Source: Muribaculum sp.
Lineage (GTDB): Bacteria; Bacillota; Clostridia; Lachnospirales; Lachnospiraceae
DNA: 37,690 nt
Assembly: GCA_023663505.1 (NCBI GenBank)
Contig: JAMPHH010000024.1
Location: 1-37,690 of the forward strand
Direction of reading: 5' to 3'
This document shows positions 15,515 through 23,670 of the stretch, in pieces. Position 1 is the stretch's first letter. Every line of letters begins with the position of its first letter. A model generated the notes under the pieces. That model saw only the letters and a list, made by a program, of their open reading frames with translations, searched no databases and had not been told where the DNA came from. A program made the position numbers and the translations under genes.

Positions 15515-15946
15515 ATGGATGCGAACACAGTGCAATTGTTGAAGGAGTGCAGCTCGGGCTGTCAGATGGGCATGGCGAGCGTGAAAAAGATGCGGGAGTA
15601 CGTGGAAAATCCCAAGCTGAACAATCTGTTGGAGGCGTATGGGGAGAAGCACCGCGGTCTGGAGGGGAGGATTTCGGGGATTCTCTCAAAGTACGGCGAG
15701 GAGGAGAGTTCGCCCTCCAAAATGGCGGAGATGATGGCGAATATGGAGATGTCCATGAAGATGTTCATGCACCCCGACGACCATGAGGTGGCAAAGCTGA
15801 TGATGGACGGCTGCAACATGGGGATTCAGTCCGTCAGCGAGTACGTGAACAAATACCCCGATGCTTCCAAGGAGAGTCAGGACGTGGCGAAGGATTTGAT
15901 CAAGATAGAGGAAGACTTCATGCAGGAGATGAAGGGATTTGTATAG
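15515..15946 (+). CDS. ferritin-like four-helix-bundle protein (DUF2383-like)
   Basis: 143 aa, cytosolic, all-helical. Pattern: VQLLKECSSGCQMGMASVKKM, LLEAYGEKHRGLEGRI, MAEMMANMEMSMKMFMHPDDHEVAKLMMDGCNMGIQSVSEYVN and SQDVAKDLIKIEEDFMQEMK. The regularly spaced Glu and His residues in four helices match the ferritin-like DUF2383/PA2169 group, often linked to stress. The Met-rich third helix is unusual. AGGAGG 8 nt upstream fixes the start. A strong hairpin separates it from tspO. Confidence 0.75.
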   Translation: MDANTVQLLKECSSGCQMGMASVKKMREYVENPKLNNLLEAYGEKHRGLEGRISGILSKYGEEESSPSKMAEMMANMEMSMKMFMHPDDHEVAKLMMDGCNMGIQSVSEYVNKYPDASKESQDVAKDLIKIEEDFMQEMKGFV

Positions 15947-15954
15947 TCCCCGCG

Positions 15955-15999
15955 AAATGCCGCAAGCCGATGCAGAAAAGCACATGGTTTGCGGCATTT
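15955..15999 (+). terminator. terminator-like hairpin between the ferritin-like gene and tspO
   Basis: AAATGCCGCAA (15955-15965) pairs perfectly with TTGCGGCATTT (15989-15999), followed by TGGCA. The stem is strong but the T tract is short. Confidence 0.55.
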
Positions 16000-16038
16000 T
16001 GGCATATACATAGAGCAAAAGCTTTGCCGAGGAATCAA

Positions 16039-16515
16039 ATGAACACAAAAATTCAATGGAAACCGATGATTATCAGTCTTGTCATCAGTCTGGGAACGGG
16101 GCTGATCTCCACGCTCCTGACACCTAATATTCAGGAGAGCTACGCTAACCTGTATCGACCGCCACTGTCACCGCCCGGGTGGGTATTCCCCGTGGTATGG
16201 ACATTTCTGTACATATTGATGGGGATTGCGGCGTATTTGGTCTTCATAAGCTTTACGGGAGCGGAGGGGAGGGAGGCACTGATGTATTATGGCGGGCAGC
16301 TTCTGGTGAACATAGGCTGGCCGGTGCTGTTCTTCCGTTTCGGGTGTTACGTGACAGCCTTTTTCTGGCTGCTCCTACTGTGGTATCTTGTGTATATGAC
16401 AATCAAGAAATTTGCCCAAATCAATGAGACTGCGGCGACCTTGCTTGTGCCATATCTGCTCTGGCTGACCTTTGCAGGCTATTTGAATCTGGCGACCGCG
16501 ATACATTATATATGA
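16039..16515 (+). CDS. tspO: TspO/MBR family protein
   Basis: 158-aa membrane protein with five hydrophobic segments, of the translocator/tryptophan-rich sensory family that binds porphyrins and affects stress responses. Diagnostic residues include LYRPPLSPPGWVFPVVWTFLYILMGIAAYLV, GGQLLVNIGWPVLFF and LLVPYLLWLTFAGYLNLATA. The start at 16039 (MNTKIQW) has GAGGAA close upstream; the frame open to 15970 would be translated from within the hairpin and is rejected. Confidence 0.92.
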   Translation: MNTKIQWKPMIISLVISLGTGLISTLLTPNIQESYANLYRPPLSPPGWVFPVVWTFLYILMGIAAYLVFISFTGAEGREALMYYGGQLLVNIGWPVLFFRFGCYVTAFFWLLLLWYLVYMTIKKFAQINETAATLLVPYLLWLTFAGYLNLATAIHYI

Positions 16516-16542
16516 GAACCGAATCGTTGCCATATGGCTGTG

Positions 16543-16668
16543 ATTCCCGCGAGCAATGAGTCAAGCCAACGAAGTTGACTTTGTGCCAGTGCTTGCATGA
16601 GCACAAATCCAACGAGATTGGATTACCAATAAATTTGGATTGGCGAATGCCGCGAGGGTCTTGACAAC
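16543..16668 (+). repeat. dispersed intergenic repeat, copy 3
   Basis: Begins ATTCCCGCGAGCAATGAG and ends GGCGAATGCCGCGAGGGTC, the same ends as copy 1. The middle is longer, with AAGTTGACTTTGTGCCAGTGC, the GTGC/GCAC stem around TTGCATGA, and nested AATCCAACGAGATTGGATT and CCAATAAATTTGG hairpins. Its right end abuts the -35 of the cysK promoter. Confidence 0.75.
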
Positions 16669-16689
16669 CCCATATTTAGAAAGTAACAT
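16661..16689 (+). promoter_or_regulatory. promoter of cysK
   Basis: Perfect TTGACA (16661-16666), 17-bp spacer and TAACAT (16684-16689), about 45 bp before the start codon. Confidence 0.78.
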
Positions 16690-16732
16690 AGAATCCGTAA
16701 AAGTCATTAGACTGCGAAAGGAAGGATAGCAT

Positions 16733-17671
16733 ATGGGCACAATACATACAAAGGCGACGGAATTAATCGGACACACGCCCCTTTTGAGGGTGGAAAATTA
16801 TAGCAGGGCAGAGGGCATCGAGAATGTGAGCCTTCTGGCGAAATTGGAGTATCTGAACCCCGCGGGCAGCGTGAAGGACAGGGTGGCTCTTGCAATGGTG
16901 GAGGACGCTGAGAAAAAAGGTATTCTCAAGGCGGGCTCTGTCATCATCGAGCCCACCTCGGGCAACACGGGAATCGGTCTTGCAAGCGTGGCGGCAGCCA
17001 AGGGCTATCGCACGATTCTGACATTGCCCGAGACGATGAGCGTGGAGCGGCGGACTCTCCTGAAGGCTTATGGCGCGGAGCTTGTGCTGACAGAGGGAGC
17101 GAAGGGAATGAAGGGAGCGATTGCAAAGGCGCAGGAGTTGGAGAAATCGATTCCCGGGGCAGTGATCTTGGGACAGTTTGACAATCCCGCGAACCCCGCG
17201 GCGCACGCGGCGACCACGGGACCGGAGATTTGGGAGGATACAGAGGGAAAGGTTGATATTTTCGTGGCGGGCGTGGGCACCGGAGGCACACTGACAGGTG
17301 TGGGCACTTATTTGAAGTCCAGAAATCCCAAGGTGCAGATTGTGGCGGTGGAGCCTGCGGATTCACCGGTTCTCTCTGGCGGGGAGCCCGGATCTCATAA
17401 GCTTCAAGGTATCGGGGCGGGCTTTGTACCCTCTATATTAAACACGCAGCTTTATGATGAGATCATTACCGTGACTACGGAGGAGGCTTTTGCGGCAGGG
17501 AGAGCCATCGCGCACAAGGAAGGGATTCTGGTAGGCATCAGCTCGGGGGCGGCGCTTCATGCGGCTGCGGTTCTGGCGAAGCGTCCTGAGAACGCGGGCA
17601 AGACGATAGTCGTGCTTTTGCCGGACTCAGGTGACAGATATCTCTCAACGCCGATGTTCACGGAGGAATAA
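16733..17671 (+). CDS. cysK: cysteine synthase A (O-acetylserine sulfhydrylase)
   Basis: PLP enzyme making L-cysteine from O-acetylserine and sulfide. 312 aa, the usual size. PLP Lys48 lies in NPAGSVKDR, the substrate-binding loop is PTSGNTGIGL (74-83), the phosphate-binding loop GTGGTLTG, and the C-terminal GISSGAAL and LLPDSGDRYLST complete the family signature. GAAAGGAAGG before the ATG supports the start. It has its own promoter and a strong terminator, so it is monocistronic. Confidence 0.96.
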   Translation: MGTIHTKATELIGHTPLLRVENYSRAEGIENVSLLAKLEYLNPAGSVKDRVALAMVEDAEKKGILKAGSVIIEPTSGNTGIGLASVAAAKGYRTILTLPETMSVERRTLLKAYGAELVLTEGAKGMKGAIAKAQELEKSIPGAVILGQFDNPANPAAHAATTGPEIWEDTEGKVDIFVAGVGTGGTLTGVGTYLKSRNPKVQIVAVEPADSPVLSGGEPGSHKLQGIGAGFVPSILNTQLYDEIITVTTEEAFAAGRAIAHKEGILVGISSGAALHAAAVLAKRPENAGKTIVVLLPDSGDRYLSTPMFTEE

Positions 17672-17698
17672 AATTTAATATAAATTATTTATAAAATT

Positions 17699-17756
17699 CC
17701 CTAATATACTTGACTTAAAGCCCGTTTTAGGCTTTAAATTATATTAGGGATTTTTT
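17699..17756 (+). terminator. intrinsic terminator of cysK
   Basis: Outer stem CCCTAATATA/TATATTAGGG (17699-17708/17740-17749) encloses TAAAGCC/GGCTTTA, followed by a six-T run. Confidence 0.9.
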
Positions 17757-17790
17757 GACGCCAAAATACGGATTCGGAGAGGAAAAAGTG

Positions 17791-18711
17791 ATGAACGCAG
17801 AGCTGGAACAGATTGTCAATGAGGTCAACAAGGTGGTAAAGGGCAAGGACAGGGTGATCCGCAAGGTATTGGCGGCTGTGCTTGCAGGGGGACATGTACT
17901 TCTGGAGGATATCCCGGGGGTAGGCAAGACTACGTTGGCGATGGCTCTGGGCAAAGCTATGGAGCTTGAATATAAGAGAATGCAGTTTACGCCGGACGTG
18001 CTGCCCAGTGATATAGTAGGGTTTACCATGTATAACAGCGGAACGGGTGAATTTGAATACAAGAAGGGCGCGGTGTTTTGCAATCTTTTCCTTGCGGACG
18101 AGCTGAACCGCACTTCTTCTAAGACGCAGTCGGCGTTGTTGGAGGTGATGGAGGAGTCCAAGGTGACGGTGGACGGCGTGGCGCATATGCTGCCCAAGCC
18201 CTTTACCGTGATTGCCACGGAGAATCCTTTTGGTTCCTCCGGAACACAGCTTCTTCCGGAGTCCCAGCTGGACAGGTTCCTCATTTGCCTGAACATGGGA
18301 TATCCTTCCCACGAGGCGGCTGTGGATATCCTTAAGGGGAGCGTGGGCAACGGACTGGATAAGGTGCAGAGCATCATCACGGTGGAGCGGCTGCTTGAGC
18401 TGCGGGGTCGGGCGGAGGAGCTCCATGTGGAGGATAATATTCACGAGTATATCATCAATCTGACCGAGGCGACGAGAAATGACACGCGGATCGCTCTGGG
18501 GGTCAGTCCCAGAGGAAGTATCGCCCTGCTTAAGATGGCGCGGGCGATGGCGCTCATGCGGGGCGGGGAGTATGTAGTGCCCGAGGATGTACTCTCCGTG
18601 ATAGATGATGTTTGGAGACATCGTATTCATTTGAATTCCAAGGCGCGGGCGGAGGGCTTGGACGTGTCAGATGTGATTCTGGAGATTACGGAAAGGATAC
18701 ACGCGTTTTGA
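17791..18711 (+). CDS. MoxR-family AAA+ ATPase
   Basis: Chaperone-like ATPase that works with vWA/DUF58 proteins. 306 aa from the ATG at 17791, preceded by GGAGAGGA; the TTG-started extension overlaps the cysK terminator. Walker A is GVGKTT (43-48) in EDIPGVGKTT, Walker B is LADELNRT (D103, E104), and sensor 1 is ATENPFGSSGTQLLPESQLDRF. The C-terminal AAA lid contains TRIALGVSPRG. Its stop overlaps the DUF58 start by one base, so they are translationally coupled in the usual moxR-DUF58-transglutaminase operon. Confidence 0.95.
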   Translation: MNAELEQIVNEVNKVVKGKDRVIRKVLAAVLAGGHVLLEDIPGVGKTTLAMALGKAMELEYKRMQFTPDVLPSDIVGFTMYNSGTGEFEYKKGAVFCNLFLADELNRTSSKTQSALLEVMEESKVTVDGVAHMLPKPFTVIATENPFGSSGTQLLPESQLDRFLICLNMGYPSHEAAVDILKGSVGNGLDKVQSIITVERLLELRGRAEELHVEDNIHEYIINLTEATRNDTRIALGVSPRGSIALLKMARAMALMRGGEYVVPEDVLSVIDDVWRHRIHLNSKARAEGLDVSDVILEITERIHAF

Positions 18712-19742
18712 TGGAGAGAAGGCTGAGACTGAGCGTAAAGGGAACGTTGTTTTTTCTCATATGGTTTGGGCTGACTCTGTGGGCGTGGAGCTTCTTTAGA
18801 AGCTATCTGCTTTTTCTCGCCATGATACTGATGGTGGGCAGCGTGTTGGTCTCCTTTTTGTTCCTGTGGTTTTATCGCGGGAAGCTTGGGGCGCGGGTGT
18901 CGCTCCCCTCGGGCAGGGTTGGAAGGGACACCCCGTTCCAGCTCTGTGTCCAAGCGCGTAATGACAGCAGGATTGCAGGCTTCACGGCGGATATTACATA
19001 TCGTTGGAAAAATGTGTTCACGGGCTTTGAGGAATCCAAGAGGGAGCATGTCTGGATGAAGCCCGCAGGAGGAAATGAGAGCAAGGGGATTCTGAACAGC
19101 AGATATGCGGGTCGGGTGGAGGCTTGTGTGGAGGAATTTGTGGTGTATGATTTCTTCCATATCTTTTGTCTGCGCAGCTGTGAGAGGGGGAGCGCAAGCG
19201 TGACGGTCTGGCCGGCATTCTCCGATGGAGAGGAGCAGGAGGAGCTTTATAGCAGCGTGGAGGGCTTTCCCAAGGAGAATGAGAGCAAGAGGCGGGGAAC
19301 GGATTATAATCCCGACTATGAGATCAGAGAATATGTCCCCGGGGACGAGCTGAAGACAATCCACTGGAAGCTGTCGGCGAAGCAGGGCAAGCTGATGGTG
19401 CGGGAGCGTCTGGCTACGGGACGGGAGAAGATCAACGTGGTGCTGCCATTGGGTGAGGAGCGCGCGGAGAATGACGGATTGATGGAGGCATTGTACGGAT
19501 TGGGCAGGCTTTTGCTGCAGAAGGAGTATCCTGTTCAGCTTTTCTGGCTGGGGCAGGAGCAGCGCCTGCAGACTCGTTTTATTGCGGAGCTTGGCGAGTT
19601 TGAGAATGCGCTTGGCGAGATCTTGAGTACGAACGGTATCCATGAGTCCGGAATTGTAGAGGAACAGATGCGGGTGGAACACCCCGGGGAAAGCTATATT
19701 TTGATTCAGACAGGAGCATACAAGGGTGCGTATATTCAGTAG
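18711..19742 (+). CDS. DUF58 membrane protein
   Basis: 343 aa. Two hydrophobic N-terminal segments (GTLFFLIWFGLTLWAW and YLLFLAMILMVGSVLVSFLFLWF) anchor it. The soluble part has beta-rich sequence followed by the DUF58 signature RRGTDYNPDYEIREYVPGDELKTIHWKLSAKQGKLMVRE. DUF58 proteins are partners of MoxR ATPases. The start is the ATG overlapping the moxR TGA; longer frames begin inside moxR. The 3' end overlaps the transglutaminase gene by 17 nt. Confidence 0.92.
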   Translation: MERRLRLSVKGTLFFLIWFGLTLWAWSFFRSYLLFLAMILMVGSVLVSFLFLWFYRGKLGARVSLPSGRVGRDTPFQLCVQARNDSRIAGFTADITYRWKNVFTGFEESKREHVWMKPAGGNESKGILNSRYAGRVEACVEEFVVYDFFHIFCLRSCERGSASVTVWPAFSDGEEQEELYSSVEGFPKENESKRRGTDYNPDYEIREYVPGDELKTIHWKLSAKQGKLMVRERLATGREKINVVLPLGEERAENDGLMEALYGLGRLLLQKEYPVQLFWLGQEQRLQTRFIAELGEFENALGEILSTNGIHESGIVEEQMRVEHPGESYILIQTGAYKGAYIQ

Positions 19743-21933
19743 GAGGAAAAGAGAAGAACAGGTATCGGAGCTTTCCCTCGTGCGGGTGCAGGAGGAGAGG
19801 TCTTTTGATTTCTTTGCGGCACTGACGAAGGCGCTGCTTGTTTTTCTGATTATCTATGGCGCGTTAGGCGGCTTTTTGTCCGCCTTTGAGATGGAGTATA
19901 ACAAGGGCGTCTGTATGCTGCTGCTCTTTGTCTTGGCGCTGGTGCTGAGCGTTGTTTATGAGACGGGGAGGAGATGGCTTACCAATCTCGCGAGTATGGC
20001 GCTTTTTGTGATCTATCTCTATATCGCCGCCACGAATTATTGGATCATCAACAGTGGTTATTATGCGGTGTTAAACCGTTTTTACGAGGTGGCAAGAGAT
20101 TATCTGGACGTGCTGAACGGTACGGAGTACACGCTGATGGTGGAGGACAGCTATATGACTGTCACCGCCTTCACCATGTTTCTGGGCATGGTGGGTGTGA
20201 TCCTGCTGAATATCCAATTGCAGAGTAAGTGCAGATTGTGGGAGGTCGTCCTGCCGACGTTGATACCCCTTGCGATTCCGCTCTACTTTGACTGTTCACC
20301 TCATTTGATTTATATCATTTATCTATTTATCGGATATGTGGCGACGGCGGTTCTGCAGGGCGGGAATGTGAGAGAGCGGCTGACGGGGCAGATGCGGTAT
20401 GTATTGCCTGTGGCGGTGATGATAGCGGTGGTGCTTGTGCGTTTGGCGGCGTTTCTGATGCCGGAGGAGACTTACACGCGGCTGGTGCCCAAGAGTGCGG
20501 CGAAGAAGGCGACGGAGGAGGAGATGCAGAGCTTTGCCCAGTTTGGTCTGATGGCTTTGTTTAATCAGGGCAGCGCGGGGGCAGGAATCAGCGGCGGACA
20601 GCTCAGTCGGGGTTCTGCCGCCATGCCAAGCTATGAGACGGATTTGATCGTGAGGTATACGCCTTATGATTTTGGGTCGGTTTATCTGAAGGCGTATACG
20701 GGAAAGGACTATACAGGAAGCCGTTGGACGAAGGCACAGGACGAGGGACCGGAGGACGGTCTGATGCAGCAGAGCGTCATGAGCAGAAGGCTCGTGTATG
20801 AGGATAATTCCGCTATACAGGGCAGGGGCGTCATGGAGGTGGAGAAGGTGGGGGCTGCCGCCGAGTATGACTATCGCCCTTATTACACGGACGAGGGCGC
20901 GATTCTCAGGGAAGGAGATGTGACCACCTACACATATTATCCTCTGGGCTTCATGTACACAATAACTGATGACGTGATATCCGCGGATTATCTGACAGTG
21001 CCCGAGAGCTGCCGCGCGGCGGTAGAGGAGGTGTGCGCCAGAGCCGGATTTAGTGGCAGCGGGGAGGAGATTGGCGCTCAGGTTGCGGCGTATTTTCAAG
21101 ATAATTATTCCTATACCTTACGCCCCGGTTATACCTTTGGCAATCCGGATTATATCTCGCATTTTCTGTTGAACAGCAAAAGAGGGTATTGTGCGCATTT
21201 TGCCTCGGCGGGGACGATGCTGCTGCGCAATATGGGGATTCCTGCCCGATATGTGGAGGGGTATGCGTTCTCCTATGCCAGTGTGTTGGAGGCGGGAACC
21301 TTGGTGGAGGAAGCCGCCTATGAGGATTATTATGACGGATATTCCTTCCTCGGCAAGACGGGTCTGGTGGAAATGGAGATTCCCGACGCCTACGCCCATG
21401 CATGGGTGGAGATATATGTTGCGGGCAAGGGGTGGACTGTGATAGACCCGACGCCTTCCTCCACGGAGCAGAGCACTGCGTCCTTCTGGGATACCTTTAT
21501 GAATATGGAACAGGAGGAATCTAATCTGGACTTTGGCGAGGATACATTGGGAGAGTATCTGGAAAATGTGTTCGGCGGCGCAAGCTATGGCCTGATGGCG
21601 GCTGCGGTGGCGGTGCTGCTAGTCTTTGCGGGAATTTGGATTGTGCGTGTGAACAGGGAGCGCAAGCTCTCCGGACGGGAGCGGGTTCGATTGGAGTATC
21701 GGCGAATCGAGGCGTGGCTGTCCAGAAAAAACGGGAATTATCACACGCTTCGCACGCTGCGCGATCAGCTTGATTGGATGCGGCTGCATTGGGGGCTTGA
21801 GATTTCGGAGGAACAGGAGCAGGCACTCTATCAGGCATTCTTTGCGGGAGAGACAGACGCGGACTGGGATAAGCTGCGCGGGGAGCTGCGGGGGCTTAAG
21901 AGGGCGGTTATATTTTCCAAGAGTAAAGCCTGA
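19726..21933 (+). CDS. transglutaminase-like membrane protein
   Basis: 735 aa. Several N-terminal transmembrane segments (about five between residues 30 and 250), an extracytoplasmic domain with a transglutaminase-like core, a further membrane segment near 635-652 (LMAAAVAVLLVFAGIWIV), and a cytosolic tail resembling DUF4129. Catalytic triad: Cys489 in KRGYCAHFASAGTMLLRNMGIPARYVEGYA, His558 in DAYAHAWVEIY and Asp574 in VIDPTPS. The GTG start at 19726 overlaps DUF58. The three-gene operon is common in Firmicutes and presumably acts on cell-surface proteins; its precise substrate is not known to me. Confidence 0.92.
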   Translation: MRIFSRRKREEQVSELSLVRVQEERSFDFFAALTKALLVFLIIYGALGGFLSAFEMEYNKGVCMLLLFVLALVLSVVYETGRRWLTNLASMALFVIYLYIAATNYWIINSGYYAVLNRFYEVARDYLDVLNGTEYTLMVEDSYMTVTAFTMFLGMVGVILLNIQLQSKCRLWEVVLPTLIPLAIPLYFDCSPHLIYIIYLFIGYVATAVLQGGNVRERLTGQMRYVLPVAVMIAVVLVRLAAFLMPEETYTRLVPKSAAKKATEEEMQSFAQFGLMALFNQGSAGAGISGGQLSRGSAAMPSYETDLIVRYTPYDFGSVYLKAYTGKDYTGSRWTKAQDEGPEDGLMQQSVMSRRLVYEDNSAIQGRGVMEVEKVGAAAEYDYRPYYTDEGAILREGDVTTYTYYPLGFMYTITDDVISADYLTVPESCRAAVEEVCARAGFSGSGEEIGAQVAAYFQDNYSYTLRPGYTFGNPDYISHFLLNSKRGYCAHFASAGTMLLRNMGIPARYVEGYAFSYASVLEAGTLVEEAAYEDYYDGYSFLGKTGLVEMEIPDAYAHAWVEIYVAGKGWTVIDPTPSSTEQSTASFWDTFMNMEQEESNLDFGEDTLGEYLENVFGGASYGLMAAAVAVLLVFAGIWIVRVNRERKLSGRERVRLEYRRIEAWLSRKNGNYHTLRTLRDQLDWMRLHWGLEISEEQEQALYQAFFAGETDADWDKLRGELRGLKRAVIFSKSKA

Positions 21934-21966
21934 ATAGTTATATTTATATCATGAGGAGGTATGGAG

Positions 21967-23445
21967 ATGTTGTATATCGGTGTGGATTTGGGGACATCGG
22001 CGGTCAAGCTCCTGCTGATGGACGGGCAGGGGGCGATTCAGCGGATCGTGTCCAGAGAGTATCCTCTTTTGATGCCGTATCCCGGCTGGTCGGAGCAAAG
22101 ACCGGAGGATTGGTGGGAGCAGACCATGGAGGGACTTAAGGAACTGCTGCAGGACGCCGACAAGAGTCAGGTGGCAGGAATCAGCTTTGGGGGACAGATG
22201 CATGGACTGGTGATTCTGGACGAGAGGGACGAGGTGATACGCCCCGCAATCCTTTGGAATGACGGCAGGACGATAGAGGAATGCGATTATCTGAATGAAG
22301 TGATCGGGAAGGAAAAGCTGTCGGCGTACACGGCGAATATTTCCTTTACGGGCTTTACCGCACCAAAGCTTTTGTGGGTGAAGAACAAGGAGCCTGAGAA
22401 TTTTGCCCGTATCGCCAAGATCATGCTGCCCAAGGATTATATCGCGTATCGTTTGACGGAAGTGCACTGCACAGATGTGTCGGACGCTTCGGGAATGCTC
22501 CTGTTCGATGTAAAGAATCGCTGTTGGTCGAAGGAGATGTGTGAGATCTGCGACGTGCGGGAGAGTCAGCTTGCAAGGTGCTATGAGAGCTATGAGAAGG
22601 TGGGCTGTGTGCTGCCCGAGATCGCGCGTGAGCTTGGTATCCCCGAGAGCTGCGTGGTGGCTGCGGGAGCGGGGGATAACGCGGCGGCAGCCGTGGGAAC
22701 GGGCACGGTGGGAGACGGGAGCTGTAATATCTCCCTCGGGACAAGCGGGACGATTTTCATCTCGTCCAAGAGGTTTGGCGTAGATAGCCACAATGCCCTG
22801 CATTCCTTCGCTCATGCGGACGGGAGCTTTCATTTGATGGGCTGTATGCTCAGCGCGGCGTCCTGTAATAAATGGTGGATGGACGAGATTCTGCAAACCA
22901 AGGAATATAATGCGGAACAGCAGAGTATCACGAGGGAGCGATTGGGGGAGAATAATGTGTATTTTCTGCCCTATCTGATGGGGGAGCGTTCCCCTCATAA
23001 TGACCCGAAGGCGAGGGGAACCTTTATCGGAATGACCATGGACAGCACAAGGGCGGATATGACGCAGGCGGTGCTGGAGGGCGTGGCGTTCGCACTCAGG
23101 GATTCTCTTGAGGTCGCGAGGTCTCTGGGCATCTGTCCGGAGCGCACGAAGATCTGCGGCGGTGGGGCAAGGAGCCCTCTCTGGCGGACGATCATCGCCA
23201 ATGTCTTGAATCTGAAGGTGGATATCATTGAGAGCGAGGAGGGACCTGCTCTGGGCGGCGCCATGCTTGCGGCGGTGGCATGTGGGGAATACCCTTCCGT
23301 GGAGGCTGTGGCGGAGAGGATCGTCAAGGTGGTGGACACGGTGGAGCCGGAGCCGGAGCTTGTGGCAAAATATGAGGCGCGATACGCAAAATTTAGAAAA
23401 ATCTACCCCGCGTGCAAGCCGGTGTATGAGATGTTATTAGGTTGA
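21967..23445 (+). CDS. xylB: FGGY-family carbohydrate kinase, xylulokinase-like
   Basis: Phosphorylates a pentulose or related ketose with ATP. About 492 aa. Actin-fold motifs: GVDLGTSAVKLLLMD at the N-terminus, GGQMHGLV, AILWNDGRT, TDVSDASGMLLFDV, GAGDNAAAAVGTG and GGGARSPLW. These fit XylB best, though the substrate cannot be fixed from sequence alone. AGGAGG at 21952-21957 is 9 nt from the ATG at 21967 and only 3 nt from the one at 21961, so 21967 is preferred. It is followed, after a hairpin-rich spacer, by a sugar isomerase, a logical pathway partner. Confidence 0.85.
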   Translation: MLYIGVDLGTSAVKLLLMDGQGAIQRIVSREYPLLMPYPGWSEQRPEDWWEQTMEGLKELLQDADKSQVAGISFGGQMHGLVILDERDEVIRPAILWNDGRTIEECDYLNEVIGKEKLSAYTANISFTGFTAPKLLWVKNKEPENFARIAKIMLPKDYIAYRLTEVHCTDVSDASGMLLFDVKNRCWSKEMCEICDVRESQLARCYESYEKVGCVLPEIARELGIPESCVVAAGAGDNAAAAVGTGTVGDGSCNISLGTSGTIFISSKRFGVDSHNALHSFAHADGSFHLMGCMLSAASCNKWWMDEILQTKEYNAEQQSITRERLGENNVYFLPYLMGERSPHNDPKARGTFIGMTMDSTRADMTQAVLEGVAFALRDSLEVARSLGICPERTKICGGGARSPLWRTIIANVLNLKVDIIESEEGPALGGAMLAAVACGEYPSVEAVAERIVKVVDTVEPEPELVAKYEARYAKFRKIYPACKPVYEMLLG

Positions 23446-23600
23446 AAAATAAATTTTTCAACCGGCAATTTGTGTCTATGCGCTGCAAAGTCAAAAATGA
23501 CTTGACACAAAGTTGCTTATGCACAGCTTCAACATAGTTGAAGCTTGGGCAGCGCAGAAATGGGGATTAGGTTGAAAATCAAAGATTTTCAACCGCAAAT
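23436..23600 (+). repeat. tandem hairpin repeats between kinase and isomerase
   Basis: Two related units start ATTAGGTTGAAAA. Unit 1 has GGTTGAAAAAT/ATTTTTCAACC (23440-23463, overlapping the kinase stop). Unit 2 has GGTTGAAAATC/GATTTTCAACC (23570-23594). Both continue with a CAATTTGTG-like or CAAATTTGTG stretch. Between them GCGCTGC/GCAGCGC (23480-23486/23549-23555) closes a structure with two hairpins: AAGTCA/TGACTT and AGCTTCAAC/GTTGAAGCT. Confidence 0.8.
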
Positions 23601-23670
23601 TTGTGCTTGCGCCCAGATTTCCGGGTTGCGGCAAGAATGGAGTATTAGAATGAGACAAGGAGGAAGAACT

